64,000 nt of DNA, from positions 64,284,949 to 64,348,948 of the forward strand of contig NC_030383.2 in NCBI RefSeq assembly GCF_001625215.2, written 5' to 3'. The notes below the pieces were generated by a model. It saw nothing but the letters and a program-made list of their open reading frames with translations, had not been told where the DNA came from and made no database searches. Position 1 is the first letter of the stretch, and every line of letters begins with the position of its first letter. Source of the DNA: Daucus carota subsp. sativus (Eukaryota > Streptophyta > Magnoliopsida > Apiales > Apiaceae). Below are positions 1 through 10,824 of this stretch, one piece after another. A program made the translations under genes and the position numbers.

Positions 1-39
1 CAGTTTTTGTTTAGTTTAATAACATGTTTATTGTCGCAG

Positions 40-2704
40 ATGAGTGTGCAGGTTAAGAGGCACAGGCCATTGTTGTGCAGCATCCTTCCAGCAGTAATTT
101 TACTTTCTGCAGGTTTCTTTTTTGGGAGGGCCATCACAATTACAGATTATAAACAGGCAAACGATAAACCAATTGCTTCTTTCTTTCTTGTTTTTTTTTT
201 TTTTTTTTTTTTGGGTTTCGTCGCAGATTTTTAATAAAAATTCTGAGCATGATTGCTAGTTCAACTTGGTTTATACGAACTAGGGAATCCATACCTGATA
301 GTAGACTGAGATCTTAATATATCATCTTTATACCTTACATGTGTTTCGAATTACTAAGTAAAATTTAGGGGTGTTGATGTGGTCTTTTTGGCAGAGAATT
401 CTAAAATCGCGAATAATTGATGATCAAATTGATCAGGATACAATATCAAACAAATGCGAGGTTACTCTTCTTCATCATCTCCTTTCTTCCCTGTTTTTCC
501 CTTTATTTATCTTTGTTAACAAGCATTTTTTTTGTATCTTGTTTAGGCTCGATGCAGATCCGATGGAAGTGAGTCATTACCTAAAGGAATTGTGACTAGA
601 ACATCTAACTTGGAAATGCGCCCATTATGGGGTCCCCCAAACAAAAGGGTTTGCACTTTCTTCTCTTATAAGAAAATTCATGTCAGTAGTTTTGAGACAC
701 CAGTCAAACAGAGTTTACAACGCTGATATTGTTTGTTTACTTGAAGAATCCAAAGGCACCTACGATCAGCTTGTTGGCAATGGCCGTAGGACAGAAGCAA
801 AAAACAAACGTAAATGAAATCGTGAAGAAGGTGCTTTCCAGTCACAACTCTCAACTTTCAGTCCATGTGTTTCTAGTCTAATTGTTTACTCCTTGGTATG
901 CAGTTCCCGGAAGAAAATTTTGTTGTTATGCTTTTTCACTATGATGGGGTTGTGGATGACTGGAATGATTTCGAATGGAGCAGCCGTGCTATACATGTTT
1001 CTGCATTCCATCAGACAAAGTGGTAAGTCAATAGTATGTTGTCTTTGTACATCTCCAAATGCATTTCGCGACTGAAACCTGGTTTTACGATAGGTGGTTT
1101 GCTAAAAGATTCCTACATCCAGATATTGTATCAGAGTATGCTTACATTTTTCTTTGGGATGAAGACCTTGGAGTCGCTAACTTCCATGTTGGGAGGTATA
1201 TTTTTCTCCGATGAGCTTCTATATATATTCCTCGGAAAGTAATAAACAAAAAGAAAGTAATTATTATTTCTGATATCAGTCGTCAAGAAAAGAGTTCTTG
1301 CAGAAGTATAAGAAAAGTTAAGATATTTCTGGATAAGTATGTTATTGAGATCTATAATGTAATCCAGTAAAAACAGGTAGTTGGTTTCTATGAGAAAGAT
1401 GTGAGGTGCATACTAATTTGAAACCTTAAAGTTAGCCGAGAAAAATATTATGCATTGTGTAATCTTCAATTTTGTTTTACGCAGATATATATCAATTATA
1501 AAAGAAGAGGGTCTTCAGATATCCCAGCCAGGGCTTGATCTTACAAAATCAGAGATTCATCATCGAATTACAGAACGACAGAATGGAACAAAAGTCCATA
1601 GGTATTATTCTGTCAAATTTTTTTTATACTTCCATAAAAAGCCAGAATTTGGCACTTTCTTAGAGTAATCTGCTTCTGATTTATCTATAATCATGCTAAC
1701 AGAAGAATATACAAAAGAAGTATCTCTGGGGTGATGTGTTATCCAAACAGTACAGATATTCCCTGCACTGGGTAAAATCTTTGATGCATACTTTTGGTCA
1801 TATTATTTGAAAGGATACTTTTCAGCTAAATCATTAGCTAAATTGCTAATAAGGAAACTGAAACACATGCTCTACAGTTGGGTAGAAATGATGGCTCCTG
1901 TCTTCTCGAGGGCATCTTGGCGTTGTGTATGGCATATGATTCAGGTATCGTCTATATAACATTTTTGTTCGGACAAAGGAAATCTACTACATTGTAAACT
2001 AGTTAGGCCTTAATTTAGTCAATAACAGCGTAATGTTTTTTGCTCTTTCAGAATGACTTAATTCATGCTTGGGGCTTGGATATGCAGCTTGGCTACTGTG
2101 CCCAGGCAAGTTACATACATTGGGGCTACTTTTTTATTTTCTGAGCACAATAATATCATGAAACCTCTTATGACAGGGTAATAGGACCCAAAATATCGGG
2201 GTAGTTGACTCTGAGTATGTTGTTCACGAAGGCCTTCCTACACTCGGAGGTACTGCTGGAGATAAGGTACGCAAGGGATTGATTACTTTTCTTGTTGATT
2301 TCTACATATTTCAGTAAGTGTTGAACAGCTCTTATTCAGGGTCTAATTTCCACTTCTAATATTCTCAATGGACTCTTTATATTATTTCAGGCAAAATCAG
2401 CACCTCGTCAACCTAATATTAGAGATGAAGTAAGATTTTCTGTGGATCTGCAGTATTTGCATTCAACCTTGACAAAGCCTCTGCAAGGGGCACTTGTTCT
2501 AAATAATTTTCACACCTTGTTTCTCTAGAAGATCTAGTAGTGTGTGCTTACTGCTTTATGGTTCCTTGGCAGGTGAGAAAACAGTCCGTTGTCGAATTAA
2601 ATATCTTCATGAATAGATGGAAAAATGCTATAAGGGAAGATGAATGTTGGGTTGATCCACTGCAGACAACGGAACATAATAGTACTGGAAGAGTAGACTC
2701 ATAG
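40..2704 (+). CDS. DUF707 family protein (putative Golgi/membrane-anchored glycosyltransferase-like), 13 exons
   Basis: Exons read as 40-156, 395-460, 547-648, 747-830, 904-1022, 1094-1195, 1485-1601, 1703-1771, 1878-1944, 2052-2105, 2177-2266, 2391-2429 and 2573-2704. They join in frame to 385 aa. A short basic N-terminus is followed by one hydrophobic anchor (about residues 9-27). The body carries DUF707-like blocks: FVVMLFHYDGVVDDW, a WWFAKRFLHP...YIFLWDEDL region, and NDLIHAWGLDMQLGYCAQ followed by NRTQNIGVVDSEYVVHEG. The family is known in plants as a single-pass protein of unproven activity. The DxD-like WDEDL patch and the HAWGLD block suggest a glycosyltransferase fold, which is inference. 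The ATG at 40 lies directly after a good acceptor (gcag), so an upstream exon outside the window may supply the true start. Introns 1 and 10 need GC donors (CAG|GCAAAC and CAG|GCAAGT) to keep frame. The 1703 acceptor could also be 1706, removing one Arg. Confidence 0.85.
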
Positions 2705-3147
2705 GAGCGGCTAGTCTCATACCACATTTTTCAACTGCTAACTCAAAATGATGCCACCAATACGATGTAATAGTACTGGATTGTAGTAAGTTTTGCTCTG
2801 AAACTGACCAAAAGTTGAAGCGGGGGAAACTGAGAAAGCAGCCCGTAGAAATATATACCAACATGGAGCCTAAACAACTCCTTTTTTTTGTTTGCTAAGC
2901 CACAGAAGTTGAATATAGAGGTTACAGACAACATTTCTTGTTTTCTTCTTTCCCATTACATAAGAATAAATCCACATTGTATTTTACCATTTATAAAATC
3001 CGTTGTAACAGTTTTTGCTAGTATATTGTGACGACTGAAACAGGAAGACAGATGCTTCCAGATTCAACACAGAGCCACTTTTGTTTATCAACTAGCAGCA
3101 AAAATTATAATAATGAAGCATTGTTTAATTAAAGTAGATTTTGATTT
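2705..3147. other. Convergent intergenic gap / 3'UTRs
   Basis: This gap lies between the stop of the DUF707 gene (+) and the stop of the hydrolase gene (-). It is probably filled by the two 3'UTRs. I see no separate gene or repeat. Confidence 0.6.
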
Positions 3148-6100
3148 TCAGGCAATGCCGAAACTCCTTTTGCGAATTATTCCAGCAATGAGTTGTCCTA
3201 CTTCTTCACCAGAATCCTCCTGTACATGATGCCCTGCCTGGAAAAACAAGAGAGCAAAAAGCAAATAGTGCATAAATGCTTGTAGATTTGCAGTTTAGTG
3301 AAGAAAACAAGCGGTTCTATCAAAAATTCAATGGAAGCTTCAACATTTTTTTTAACTTTGTTAAAAATGAGCTAGAGCTGAAACAACTGTTTCTCACCCT
3401 AGGAAGTTCCACCAACCGATGCTTTGAATCATTGCAGAAATCCACAACTCCATCATAGCTTAGCCACCGATCTCTCTGTCCCCAACATACTGTAGTTTGA
3501 ACTTTCCAAGTATCATCCATGAGTGTGGTTTTCATTTCCTCAATATAGTTCTATAAAGTTGAAAAAGATAATCACATGAGAAAGTATCGGGTAAAATTAG
3601 GTAGCAAAAAAAAAAAAGAACTCTGGTAAAAATAGTATTGTAAGCCTGAGGAACCATGTAAGAAAATAAAATCACCTTGAGTTCTTTCTTCATCGACCTA
3701 CTGATGGCGTTAAGTGCAAAACCTGAGGAACCAGATATTAGGTAAGGTCTTCTATAAACCATGGCATCAGCCTCTTTCATTTTGTAAGGACCAGCACTTT
3801 TCAAGGCTTTATCACTGGCCCTTAGAGGGTCCTGTTGAAAAATTAAAAAATATCAATCAACATAGAATACGCTAATCATTCCTGGAGATTAATCCAGACA
3901 GTAAGCAGGGGCGTAGCCAGAACATTCATGAACTGGGGTCAAAATATTATACTCCCTTCATCCCGCCAGATTATTTACGTACATTGTTTGCATGCATTTT
4001 GAGTCTTTTGTAAAGTATAACGTATTTTTAATTATTTTTTCTGATTAAAAATTAAAACGTCAAACTTTTTTATAGGAATTTTTTTAAAAAAAATGTATTA
4101 TGTAAGTATATTTTATAAAAGGCTCAAAATGTATGCAAAAAATAATGTAAAGAACTCGATGAGACTGTGGAGTAACATATAAGCGACAACAACCAACAAG
4201 AGTAAATGAGTAAAGTAACGGAGATGGAGGCTTGGAGCGACTGTGAGTACAAAATAGAAAGAGAGAGTTATATTTTAATAAAATGGGTTAGTGACTTGGT
4301 GCTTTAGAGGGGACTAGGATGAATATTATAAAGTACCAGGTGAAAGATAGGCTAGATTTGCAACTGGGTTTTACTACTTAGCTGCTTTTTTTTTGTTCAC
4401 AGTAAGAACCGGGGTCAAACCAATTTTTAATATGGGTTCAAAATTTATTATAATAATAATTATATAGATAAAATTGAAAATTTTATGGGTTCAATTGACC
4501 CCTCAAGGGTGGCTGTGGCTACGCCCCTGACAGTAAGTATAATAATTTTAATCCTTGTGTTTTCTCCTGCCTGTGAAAATATTTCTCCCAGCAAAAAGTT
4601 ACTGAATATGGACAGAGTTGAAGGGAGGTTGGCATGTTTCGCTGTTATCTACAATATACCATAATGAACAACATTTTATATGGGTTATGATTCAGTATAT
4701 ATTAAGATTGATCAGAAAAGCTCTTAGTAACGCGTACAGGGGGGTTCAGAAGTATGAGATCATTTATCTTTTCTTGATGACTGCTTGCATATTTAACAAC
4801 AACTGGTGCAAAATATCCCTGCAAAAGCACAGAAGGCACACTTTACTTTTTAAATTGTTCTGTCAAGGGTAACTTACCTCATATCGGGTATCTGTATTAC
4901 TGTTAGAAGAAAAATACCTGCACAACAAGTGACACCTTGCTAATGCCTAGCTGATCAATAAGAGACTCCAGAGACGAAACATATTCTGCAGAAGTTATGT
5001 CTTAAAATTTTTACATTGCCTACATCCAGCAACCATAAAGGCTAAATTGAAAATTACCATCCAGTGTGTAGTCAAAACCATTTTTGGCGAGGGGCTTATC
5101 GGAAAATCCAAAGCCTGTAGAAAAAAAGATGAATGGAACAAATGTATATACTTTGTACTAGCGCACCTCTTAAATGAGCTACAAGTTTACACAGGGAACT
5201 GAGTTGCATATAATCTTACCTATCCAATCAAAAGCAATGACAAAGTAATTCTTGGCTAGGACGGGAAGAACCTTACGATATGAATAAGCCTGTGTGTAGG
5301 AAAACAAGTGAACTTTATTATGAAGTCTTAAGGTATAGACCTATAAAATTCCATTTCTTTGTATTTCAAGAAACGAGGAAGGCAAGATTGTGCTTACCTG
5401 TGAAGGGAAGCCGTGGATTAAAATTATAGGAGGATTATCAGGACTTCCACTTTCGACGCAAAACCATCTAGTGTAGAAAATCACATACATATAGAGCACG
5501 TTTTAATTGGCGAGCCCTGCAAATGTACAATCCTCAATTTCTGTATAACAATGTACCCTATGTCCTTATAATGGTTTAATGATCTATGGATTCTTCTTAA
5601 AATACTTCATATTACCTGAAAAGATCAACAGAGGCTTGAGAACTGCCACCCATTGCTAGACCAAATATCGGATCCTTTGCCTTTTCACCAGTGCCAGAAA
5701 CAGGATGAGCTTTTACCTGAAATTTTTCGTATCATAGGTGAATATAAGATCATTTATATATAACACAGATTTGATGTGCAAAAAGAACCAAGTAAGATAC
5801 AATGCTCACATATTTTCCCTGTTTGAACCATTCATCAGCAGGACTGTCTCCATCTCCATCTGCATACTTTCCTGCTCATACAGAAAGGTATCGAACTAAA
5901 GTCTACTTTTACTAAATCTTGTAAATATTTTTGAAAAAATTACATTAGAGATGGTAAGGTATTCAACCTCCGCTGAAAGAGAAACCATCACCAATATCTT
6001 CAGGAGCATAGATATAATACTACAAAAGAAAAGTATTTATGAAAAGACAGAACATAAATTAATAAAAAAAAGTTGACAAGAGGTGCTTCACAAAATGATG

Positions 6101-6276
6101 CATACATCTTCATTGCTTGACCGGCAGCTAAAACCAAGCGGTTTCTTGATCCGGGGAATAGGAGTCCTTGATCTGAGAGAGCCTGGTGAAAGCGAAGATG
6201 GGGATGAAGTTGGTAATCGATGAGGAAAATTATGTGACTGAAAAGAAGGAGAAGGAGAAGAGATATGGAGTGCCAT
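3148..6276 (-). CDS. Alpha/beta-hydrolase superfamily protein, probably plastid-targeted, 13 exons
   Basis: Minus-strand exons in transcript order: 6276-6106, 6019-5968, 5871-5810, 5716-5616, 5467-5398, 5289-5220, 5114-5058, 4985-4918, 4818-4738, 4648-4571, 3831-3676, 3550-3398 and 3237-3148. They join in frame to 402 aa. The first 55 or so residues are Ser/Pro/Arg-rich with few acids, like a chloroplast transit peptide. The fold follows: IILIHGFPSQ (oxyanion strand), a FVIAFDWIGFGFSDKP stretch, VSLVVQGYFAP at the nucleophile elbow, VCWGQRDRW (acid region) and AGHHVQED (His region). The layout is that of haloalkane-dehalogenase/epoxide-hydrolase-like plant proteins. The elbow reads VQGYFAP and lacks an obvious Ser, Asp or Cys nucleophile, so catalysis is doubtful. 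The intron from 4570 to 3832 needs a GC donor (CAG|GCAGGA) and contains a hAT element. The gene converges on the DUF707 gene. Confidence 0.85.
3906..4529. mobile_element. Non-autonomous hAT-type element inside a hydrolase intron
   Basis: The 624-bp element starts CAGGGGCGTAGCCA and ends with the exact inverse complement of those 14 bp. It is flanked by a perfect 8-bp direct repeat, ACAGTAAG, at 3898-3905 and 4530-4537. An 8-bp target duplication with CAGGG-type termini is diagnostic of the hAT superfamily. There is no transposase ORF. The 14-bp ends and the TSD are intact, suggesting a fairly recent insertion. Confidence 0.93.
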
Positions 6277-7108
6277 TGAAGTTGATCAGGGTTTGGCGCC
6301 AAGGTACAGTCACAGGAGGAGGTTTATTATTATGTAAGGTAATGCAATGCAAATGTGTGTTTAACAAACAGAAAGTGACAGTTAAACTTGTTGTTCCATT
6401 TCTCTCCATATGATTGGGATATGAAGATCTTTCTTATGGATATGGTGTCTTTGGTTCTCATATTTCCCCCATTCTTTTTATCTTTATTTTAGTATCTCAT
6501 CAAATTCATCTCAATCATAATTTTTAATATAATTTTCAAATGACAGTGGACACCCCTTATGAGTTTTATCCGAAACTGGAGTATCCTTGTGAGTTTTAGC
6601 AGAATTTATATTACGAAAACAAGCTCCAGAAGGTCTGTGCACATTGTCTGTCTCCATTTTAAGCTCTATTTCAGAGCGGTGTCCATGTGATAACTCTCCT
6701 TCCATCCAGACTACTTCGTATAGTGGTAAATATCGAGTATGATTGGTTTGTTTACCCTTTGACGGAGCCTTATTAGGCATTTAATCAGGTATTTTTACGT
6801 ATACTTACTTTTGCCTTGTGTGTTCAGTTAGTAGCTACCCATCATGTGAAGTATTTCAATATTTCATGTAGTAATGATAGGACAAGGGCATAAAAGAACA
6901 ATGCCAATGAGTGGATTTTATTCATAAGCTGCTTCGTAATCAATGATGTCGTCTACTAGTTGAATCAACAAGAGAGGTCACAAGCAAGTTAAAAACATTC
7001 ATTAGAAAAATGTATAATACATTATCCTTCAAGTGATCACTACTTTTGAGTATACAACTTCATCATCAATTCAATTACAACAGCATAAGTGAAATGGAAT
7101 TTATTTTT
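6277..7108. other. Intergenic, hydrolase upstream region and psaL 3' region
   Basis: This stretch holds the promoter/leader of the hydrolase gene (near 6277-6500) and the psaL 3' flank (near 6850-7108). ORFs here are short and show no recognisable domain. No repeat with clear ends was seen. Confidence 0.5.
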
Positions 7109-8242
7109 CTATTTCACAAAGTAAGGAAGATCAAGAACGTAGAGAAGGAAATAAGCCCAGGTGACACCAGAGATTCCACCAAAGAAGAATCCTCCGGTGA
7201 ACTTGGCCCATCCATCAGCAGTTTGAAGTTGATCAGGCTTCTTCTTCCTCCCAGTTAAGGTCAATGCTGGTGCAATCGATGGCTCTCCCTCTTTGAATGA
7301 TGCAATCCCATACATAGTCAAACATATGCTAAGAATTGTTACCAGCCCGCCTGCTGCTAGAGATCCAGCTGCACCTGCAAATTCTGTGTTCCTCAATGGA
7401 CCAGCCTTTACAAATGGACCAACAAGAAGGAGCCCATGAGCTAGACCAACCTCGACCCCTCTGAGAAGTGGATTGACAGCTGTCCTGTAGGCTGGAAGGT
7501 TGGAAAGGTACCATGCGATCAATGGGCTTGATGTCACTGGAGTTTCCAGGCTACCAATGAATGGGTCACCATTGATTGGCTGAATTACTTGATATGTAGG
7601 CTGCATAGATAATAGAGAATTCACTTAATTATACCACTCCAGTCGAGTTTCTATCACAACCAAATTTCAGTTTATATAATCTTCTCAGATCCTTGCCATT
7701 ACAAAGTAATAACTAAACCATTTGCACAAGTAGAATGTATCAATATCAACTCAATGAATGATAGCTGAAAATTTTCTAGATATAAATCATGTCTTTTGAA
7801 GGCTTGAACACAATCATATTGCTTAGCCTAATGTGACATGTCGAATTGAAATAACATGAACAAAGCATTTCAGCTAGTTACTCTATATATAGGACTTAGA
7901 TCTACAACCATGATGTAATAGGCCTATGCAGGTCTGTTAAGTTGTCTTCAACAAAAAATTTGAAGTACCACCAAGTACTGAAATTCAATCATCACATGAG
8001 GAGCTAGCTAATAAAAGGTATTACTTGCATGGAAAGAAAGAGAACAAAGTTTACTTATAAAGTGAGCTCCTGACCTTTTCAGCCTGAACAGCCTTGACAG
8101 TGAAGGCAGAGTTTCTCCTCGAAGGTAAGACTCGAAGTGGAGCTCCACAGAGACCTTTGGGACTGACAAGCCCTCTTGTTACTGATGAAGTAAAACTGGT
8201 CTTGAGTTGGTTAGCCATTGTTGAGGCAGTTGCAGCAGCCAT
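7109..8242 (-). CDS. PSAL: Photosystem I reaction centre subunit XI (PsaL), chloroplast precursor
   Basis: There are two exons on the minus strand: 8242-8075 (56 codons) and 7600-7109 (stop at 7111-7109). Together they give 219 aa, the usual length of the plant precursor. The start at 8242 (MAAATAST...) is preferred over an in-frame ATG 39 nt upstream because it gives a classic Ala/Ser/Thr-rich stromal transit peptide. Mature PsaL follows, with [19 protein letters not shown] near its N-terminus, then [17 protein letters not shown] (chlorophyll-binding helix), a second hydrophobic segment [20 protein letters not shown], and a C-terminal helix ending [10 protein letters not shown]. PsaL joins PsaH/PsaI/PsaO at the LHCII docking side of PSI and is needed for PSI trimers in cyanobacteria. 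The upstream flank carries paired I-box motifs, consistent with light regulation. Confidence 0.97.
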
Positions 8243-8428
8243 TGCTGGACTTGTATTTTGACAAAATAATTGAAAATTCACTCTCTAGAGTAGAGACTTA
8301 AAATAAGAAGGAATGTGTATACAAGAGGAAGGGAGACAGAAAATGTGTGAAGAGAATCTGATGTTTAAGGGTCTTGTGGTTCACAGGGGAGATGTTTGAT
8401 GTACATGGACACCATTTCACTTCAAAGC

Positions 8429-8441
8429 CTTATCCCTTATC
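8429..8441 (-). promoter_or_regulatory. Paired I-box (GATAAG) motifs upstream of psaL
   Basis: The minus strand reads GATAAGGGATAAGG about 190 bp upstream of the psaL ATG. GATAAG I-boxes are known in promoters of light-regulated photosynthetic genes. The assignment rests on motif and position only. I saw no clear TATA box. Confidence 0.5.
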
Positions 8442-8442
8442 T

Positions 8443-9240
8443 GCTTTTTAGTTCAGGATGAGTGGATGGCAGTTTTTGAGGTGGCGAAAACATATATTAT
8501 TATTTGAGCACTATAATATTCCAAAAAAAAAAATATAGTAAAATATACAAGGATCTCTTCGCAAACTAAATTTCTACATCATTAATGCTGATATACGAGA
8601 ACAAACTACTTCTATCAATAGTATTAACATTTTAAGGTTTCTTAAAGACAAACATATAAAGTCTGAGGGTCATGCCATGTAGCATTATCAATAGGCTCAT
8701 CTGCATTGTCGTCACAGACTCACAATATATAGGTCTCCTCTCTACTCCTCTTACTAACTTCATCACAATCCTCCCATGCAGAGAAAGATAAATATCTGTA
8801 GTCGGCCGTAAGAAAGTAAAGCCTGCTGCAGAAAGTTCATTACTCTTAAGAATGTCAAGGTCGAACCTCACTGACTCTGAGAATTACGATATGCTGGAGA
8901 CATAGATGGTCTACCTTAAAGACAATGTACCGAAAACAAGAGACTAGAAGTTAATCATACGGAATGGTTCTTGAATAATGATCAGTAATCAGAAGGGTTG
9001 ATGAAAAATTCATCAAGATGTGTTCTTTAATGGAACCCATTGTCAGTTAAGTAAAAAAAAAGATTTTGAATCAAGAAACATGATCAGCTAAAGTTGCTGG
9101 TTTGTCCCGGTATGCAATGAACTAAATTAAAAGTCATTTTGGTCTGCTCGTTTATGGGCTTTTGTTGTGCTCTTTATTGCCTACCTTCCTTCTTATGTTT
9201 TGGTCCATATATCTTGGCTGGACCCGCTCAAGTAAGGGCC
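8443..9240. other. Intergenic, nothing recognised
   Basis: AT-rich sequence between the psaL promoter and the first MITE end. Small ORFs here show no domain. I see no RNA gene. Confidence 0.4.
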
Positions 9241-9243
9241 TAA

Positions 9244-10044
9244 AAGCAAGTCCAAGAGTGTCCTGGTTCAAGCTCCAAATATAATATAAAATATTATGTC
9301 CTAGTAATTTAGGACATATTTTACTAAATTTGAACTCCAACAATGTGCCTTATTCTCACACTAGGTTTAATATTTTATTATTAAAGACTCTCTTTCATCA
9401 TTAAAGCATAATATAAAAGTAGAGAGAGAAAGAGAGTGTTGATGAGAATTTAGAGCAAGTCCAACAGTGTCCTTGTTGGAGCCTCAAATGTAATATAAAA
9501 TATGATGTCCTAATGATTTAGGACATGTTTATCTAAGTTCAACTCCAACAATATGCCTTATTTTTAATATATGTTTAATATTTAATTATTAATGATTCTC
9601 TTTCATCACTAAAACACAATATAAAGTAGAGAGAGAAAGAGAGTGGATAGAAGATTTTATATTAAAATATTGAATAGGGCAAGGAGAGAGGTGCCCTATT
9701 AATAGGGCTTGAGGAGCTTGTCCTAGTGATATAAGGCATCACTAGGACACTGTTGGAGCAATATTCTTAATCAAATGCCTTAAATAATGACTTAGGACAT
9801 CATTTGAGGCATCCGTTGGACTTGCTCTTATAATAAACTTAGGACATCATTTGAGGCATCTGTTGGACTTGCTCTTATAATAAAATATTGAATAGGGCAA
9901 GGTGAGATGTGCTCCAAAAATAGGGCTTGAGGAAATTGTCCTAGTGATATAAGACATCACTAGATATTGTTGGATCAAGTTTTTTCATCGATTGCCCTAA
10001 ATTATAACTTAGGACATGATATAGGGCATCTCTTGGACTTGCTC
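9244..10044. mobile_element. Composite Tourist/Harbinger-like MITE block (outer pair of ends)
   Basis: The outer ends are inverse complements built on GCAAGTCCAAGAGTG (left at 9246, right ending at 10042). The flanking bases are TAA on the left and TTA on the right, so the 3-bp target site is imperfect. Inside sits a second complete element (9453-9827) plus a duplicated right end near 9856-9874. Internal sequence (GTCCTAGTGAT...GGACAT) recurs several times, so at least two related elements are nested or rearranged. Confidence 0.7.
9453..9827. mobile_element. Nested Tourist-like MITE (375 bp) with TTA target duplication
   Basis: It begins GAGCAAGTCCAACAGTGTCC and ends with the inverse of this motif with a few changes. 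TTA directly flanks both sides (9450-9452 and 9828-9830). A 3-bp TWA target and about 20-bp TIRs fit PIF/Harbinger. The same family recurs at 38493-38883. Confidence 0.8.
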
Positions 10045-10180
10045 TTAGGGCCCACTGTTTTTTTCCCTTCTTGAGTTCTACTATTCAACGAGGCCATGCA
10101 GTTGATATGTTTGTTTCTCAATATTCTTTTCAGTTAGCCAGAAGAAATGCATGACTTGTCCTTGTTTTGAGCTTGAGGTC

Positions 10181-10188
10181 TATAAATG
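10181..10188 (+). promoter_or_regulatory. Probable TATA box of the hairpin cluster
   Basis: TATAAATG lies about 70 bp upstream of the first inverted repeat. A Pol II start would be expected near 10210-10220, which would place all four hairpins within one transcript. This is inference from motif and spacing. Confidence 0.45.
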
Positions 10189-10249
10189 CAAGGCAAATGT
10201 TCAATCAAATAGCAACCAACATAGTGTTTGTAGCAGTGTAATTTCATAA

Positions 10250-10330
10250 GTGAGGATTGGTGGAAACTAAACATATATAAGCTTCACTTTTGAAACTTTA
10301 TGCTTAGTTTTCTCCAATACCTTATCTCTG
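10250..10330 (+). ncRNA. Hairpin 1 of the cluster
   Basis: The 5' arm TGAGGATTGGTGGAAACTAA pairs with the 3' arm TTAGTTTTCTCCAATACCTT across a loop of about 28 nt, with scattered mismatches. Confidence 0.55.
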
Positions 10331-10402
10331 ACTTTCACTTCTTGGCTGCTGCTATAGGTGTCGAAAACCTCAGTCTAAAACAGAACGGGAAGTGCAACGT
10401 CG

Positions 10403-10487
10403 AATGTGAGGATTGGAGAAAACTAAACAGATAATCAGGTGATTTTGTTTCATGCATCTGTTTAGTATCCTCCAATATCTCATCTCC
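10403..10487 (+). ncRNA. Hairpin 2 of the cluster
   Basis: The 5' arm GAGGATTGGAGAAAACTAAA pairs with TTTAGTATCCTCCAATATCT. The stem closes with CAG/CTG next to a loop of about 25 nt. Confidence 0.6.
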
Positions 10488-10530
10488 GGCCTTTACTGTC
10501 TAGCACAAAGTTGTTTATGTTTAGTACAAT

Positions 10531-10637
10531 GACGAATGTGAGAGTTGCATGAAACTAAACAGAAAGGTATCTGACTATAAAATACGTGTTCCCTTTCGTG
10601 CATTCTGTCTAGTTTTCTCCAACATCTTACCTCCGCC
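10531..10637 (+). ncRNA. Hairpin 3 of the cluster
   Basis: The 5' arm GTTGCATGAAACTAAACAGA pairs with TCTGTCTAGTTTTCTCCAAC. It has the longest loop (about 37 nt) and the most diverged arms. The outer stem is GTGAGA against TCTTAC. Confidence 0.5.
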
Positions 10638-10730
10638 CTGTACTCATATCTTACAAGGAAAAAGGGGGAAATAGTATAATTTCCCTGATATTACATCTAT
10701 TCCTACAAGGAAACGCATACATCGGCTAAT

Positions 10731-10824
10731 GTTGAACGTGAGGATTGGATGAAACTAAACAGAGTGGCATTTGATTTTTGTTTCGTGCTTTCTGTTTAGT
10801 TTTCTCCAATATCTCATCTTCAAC
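10731..10824 (+). ncRNA. Hairpin 4 of the cluster (most regular stem)
   Basis: The stem runs about 33 bp, from GTTGAACGTGAGGATTGGAT on the 5' side to its near-complement ending ATATCTCATCTTCAAC on the 3' side. There are only a few mismatches and one bulge, and the loop is about 26 nt. Confidence 0.65.

Larger units (their letters stand above)
10250..10824 (+). ncRNA. Cluster of four related hairpins, candidate polycistronic microRNA-type precursor
   Basis: Four imperfect inverted repeats lie head to tail at 10250-10330, 10403-10487, 10531-10637 and 10731-10824. Each has a 5' arm like GTGAGGATTGGAGAAAACTA (variants TGG, ATG or GCATG in the middle) continuing into AACAG. Each 3' arm is like TAGTTTTCTCCAATATCTCA. 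The loops differ in length and sequence, whereas the arms, especially the 3' arm, are conserved between copies. Each 3' arm is followed by a conserved tail like TTTACT. Arms conserved over loops is the pattern of MIR genes rather than of a plain tandem repeat. I do not recognise the arms as any family I can name with confidence. There is no protein ORF across the block. Expression and processing cannot be judged from sequence. Confidence 0.65.

Noticed and set aside
10250-10824. CRISPR-like or plain tandem repeat array
   Set aside because: The units are inverted repeats with variable spacing in a eukaryotic genome. There are no uniform spacers or identical direct repeats.
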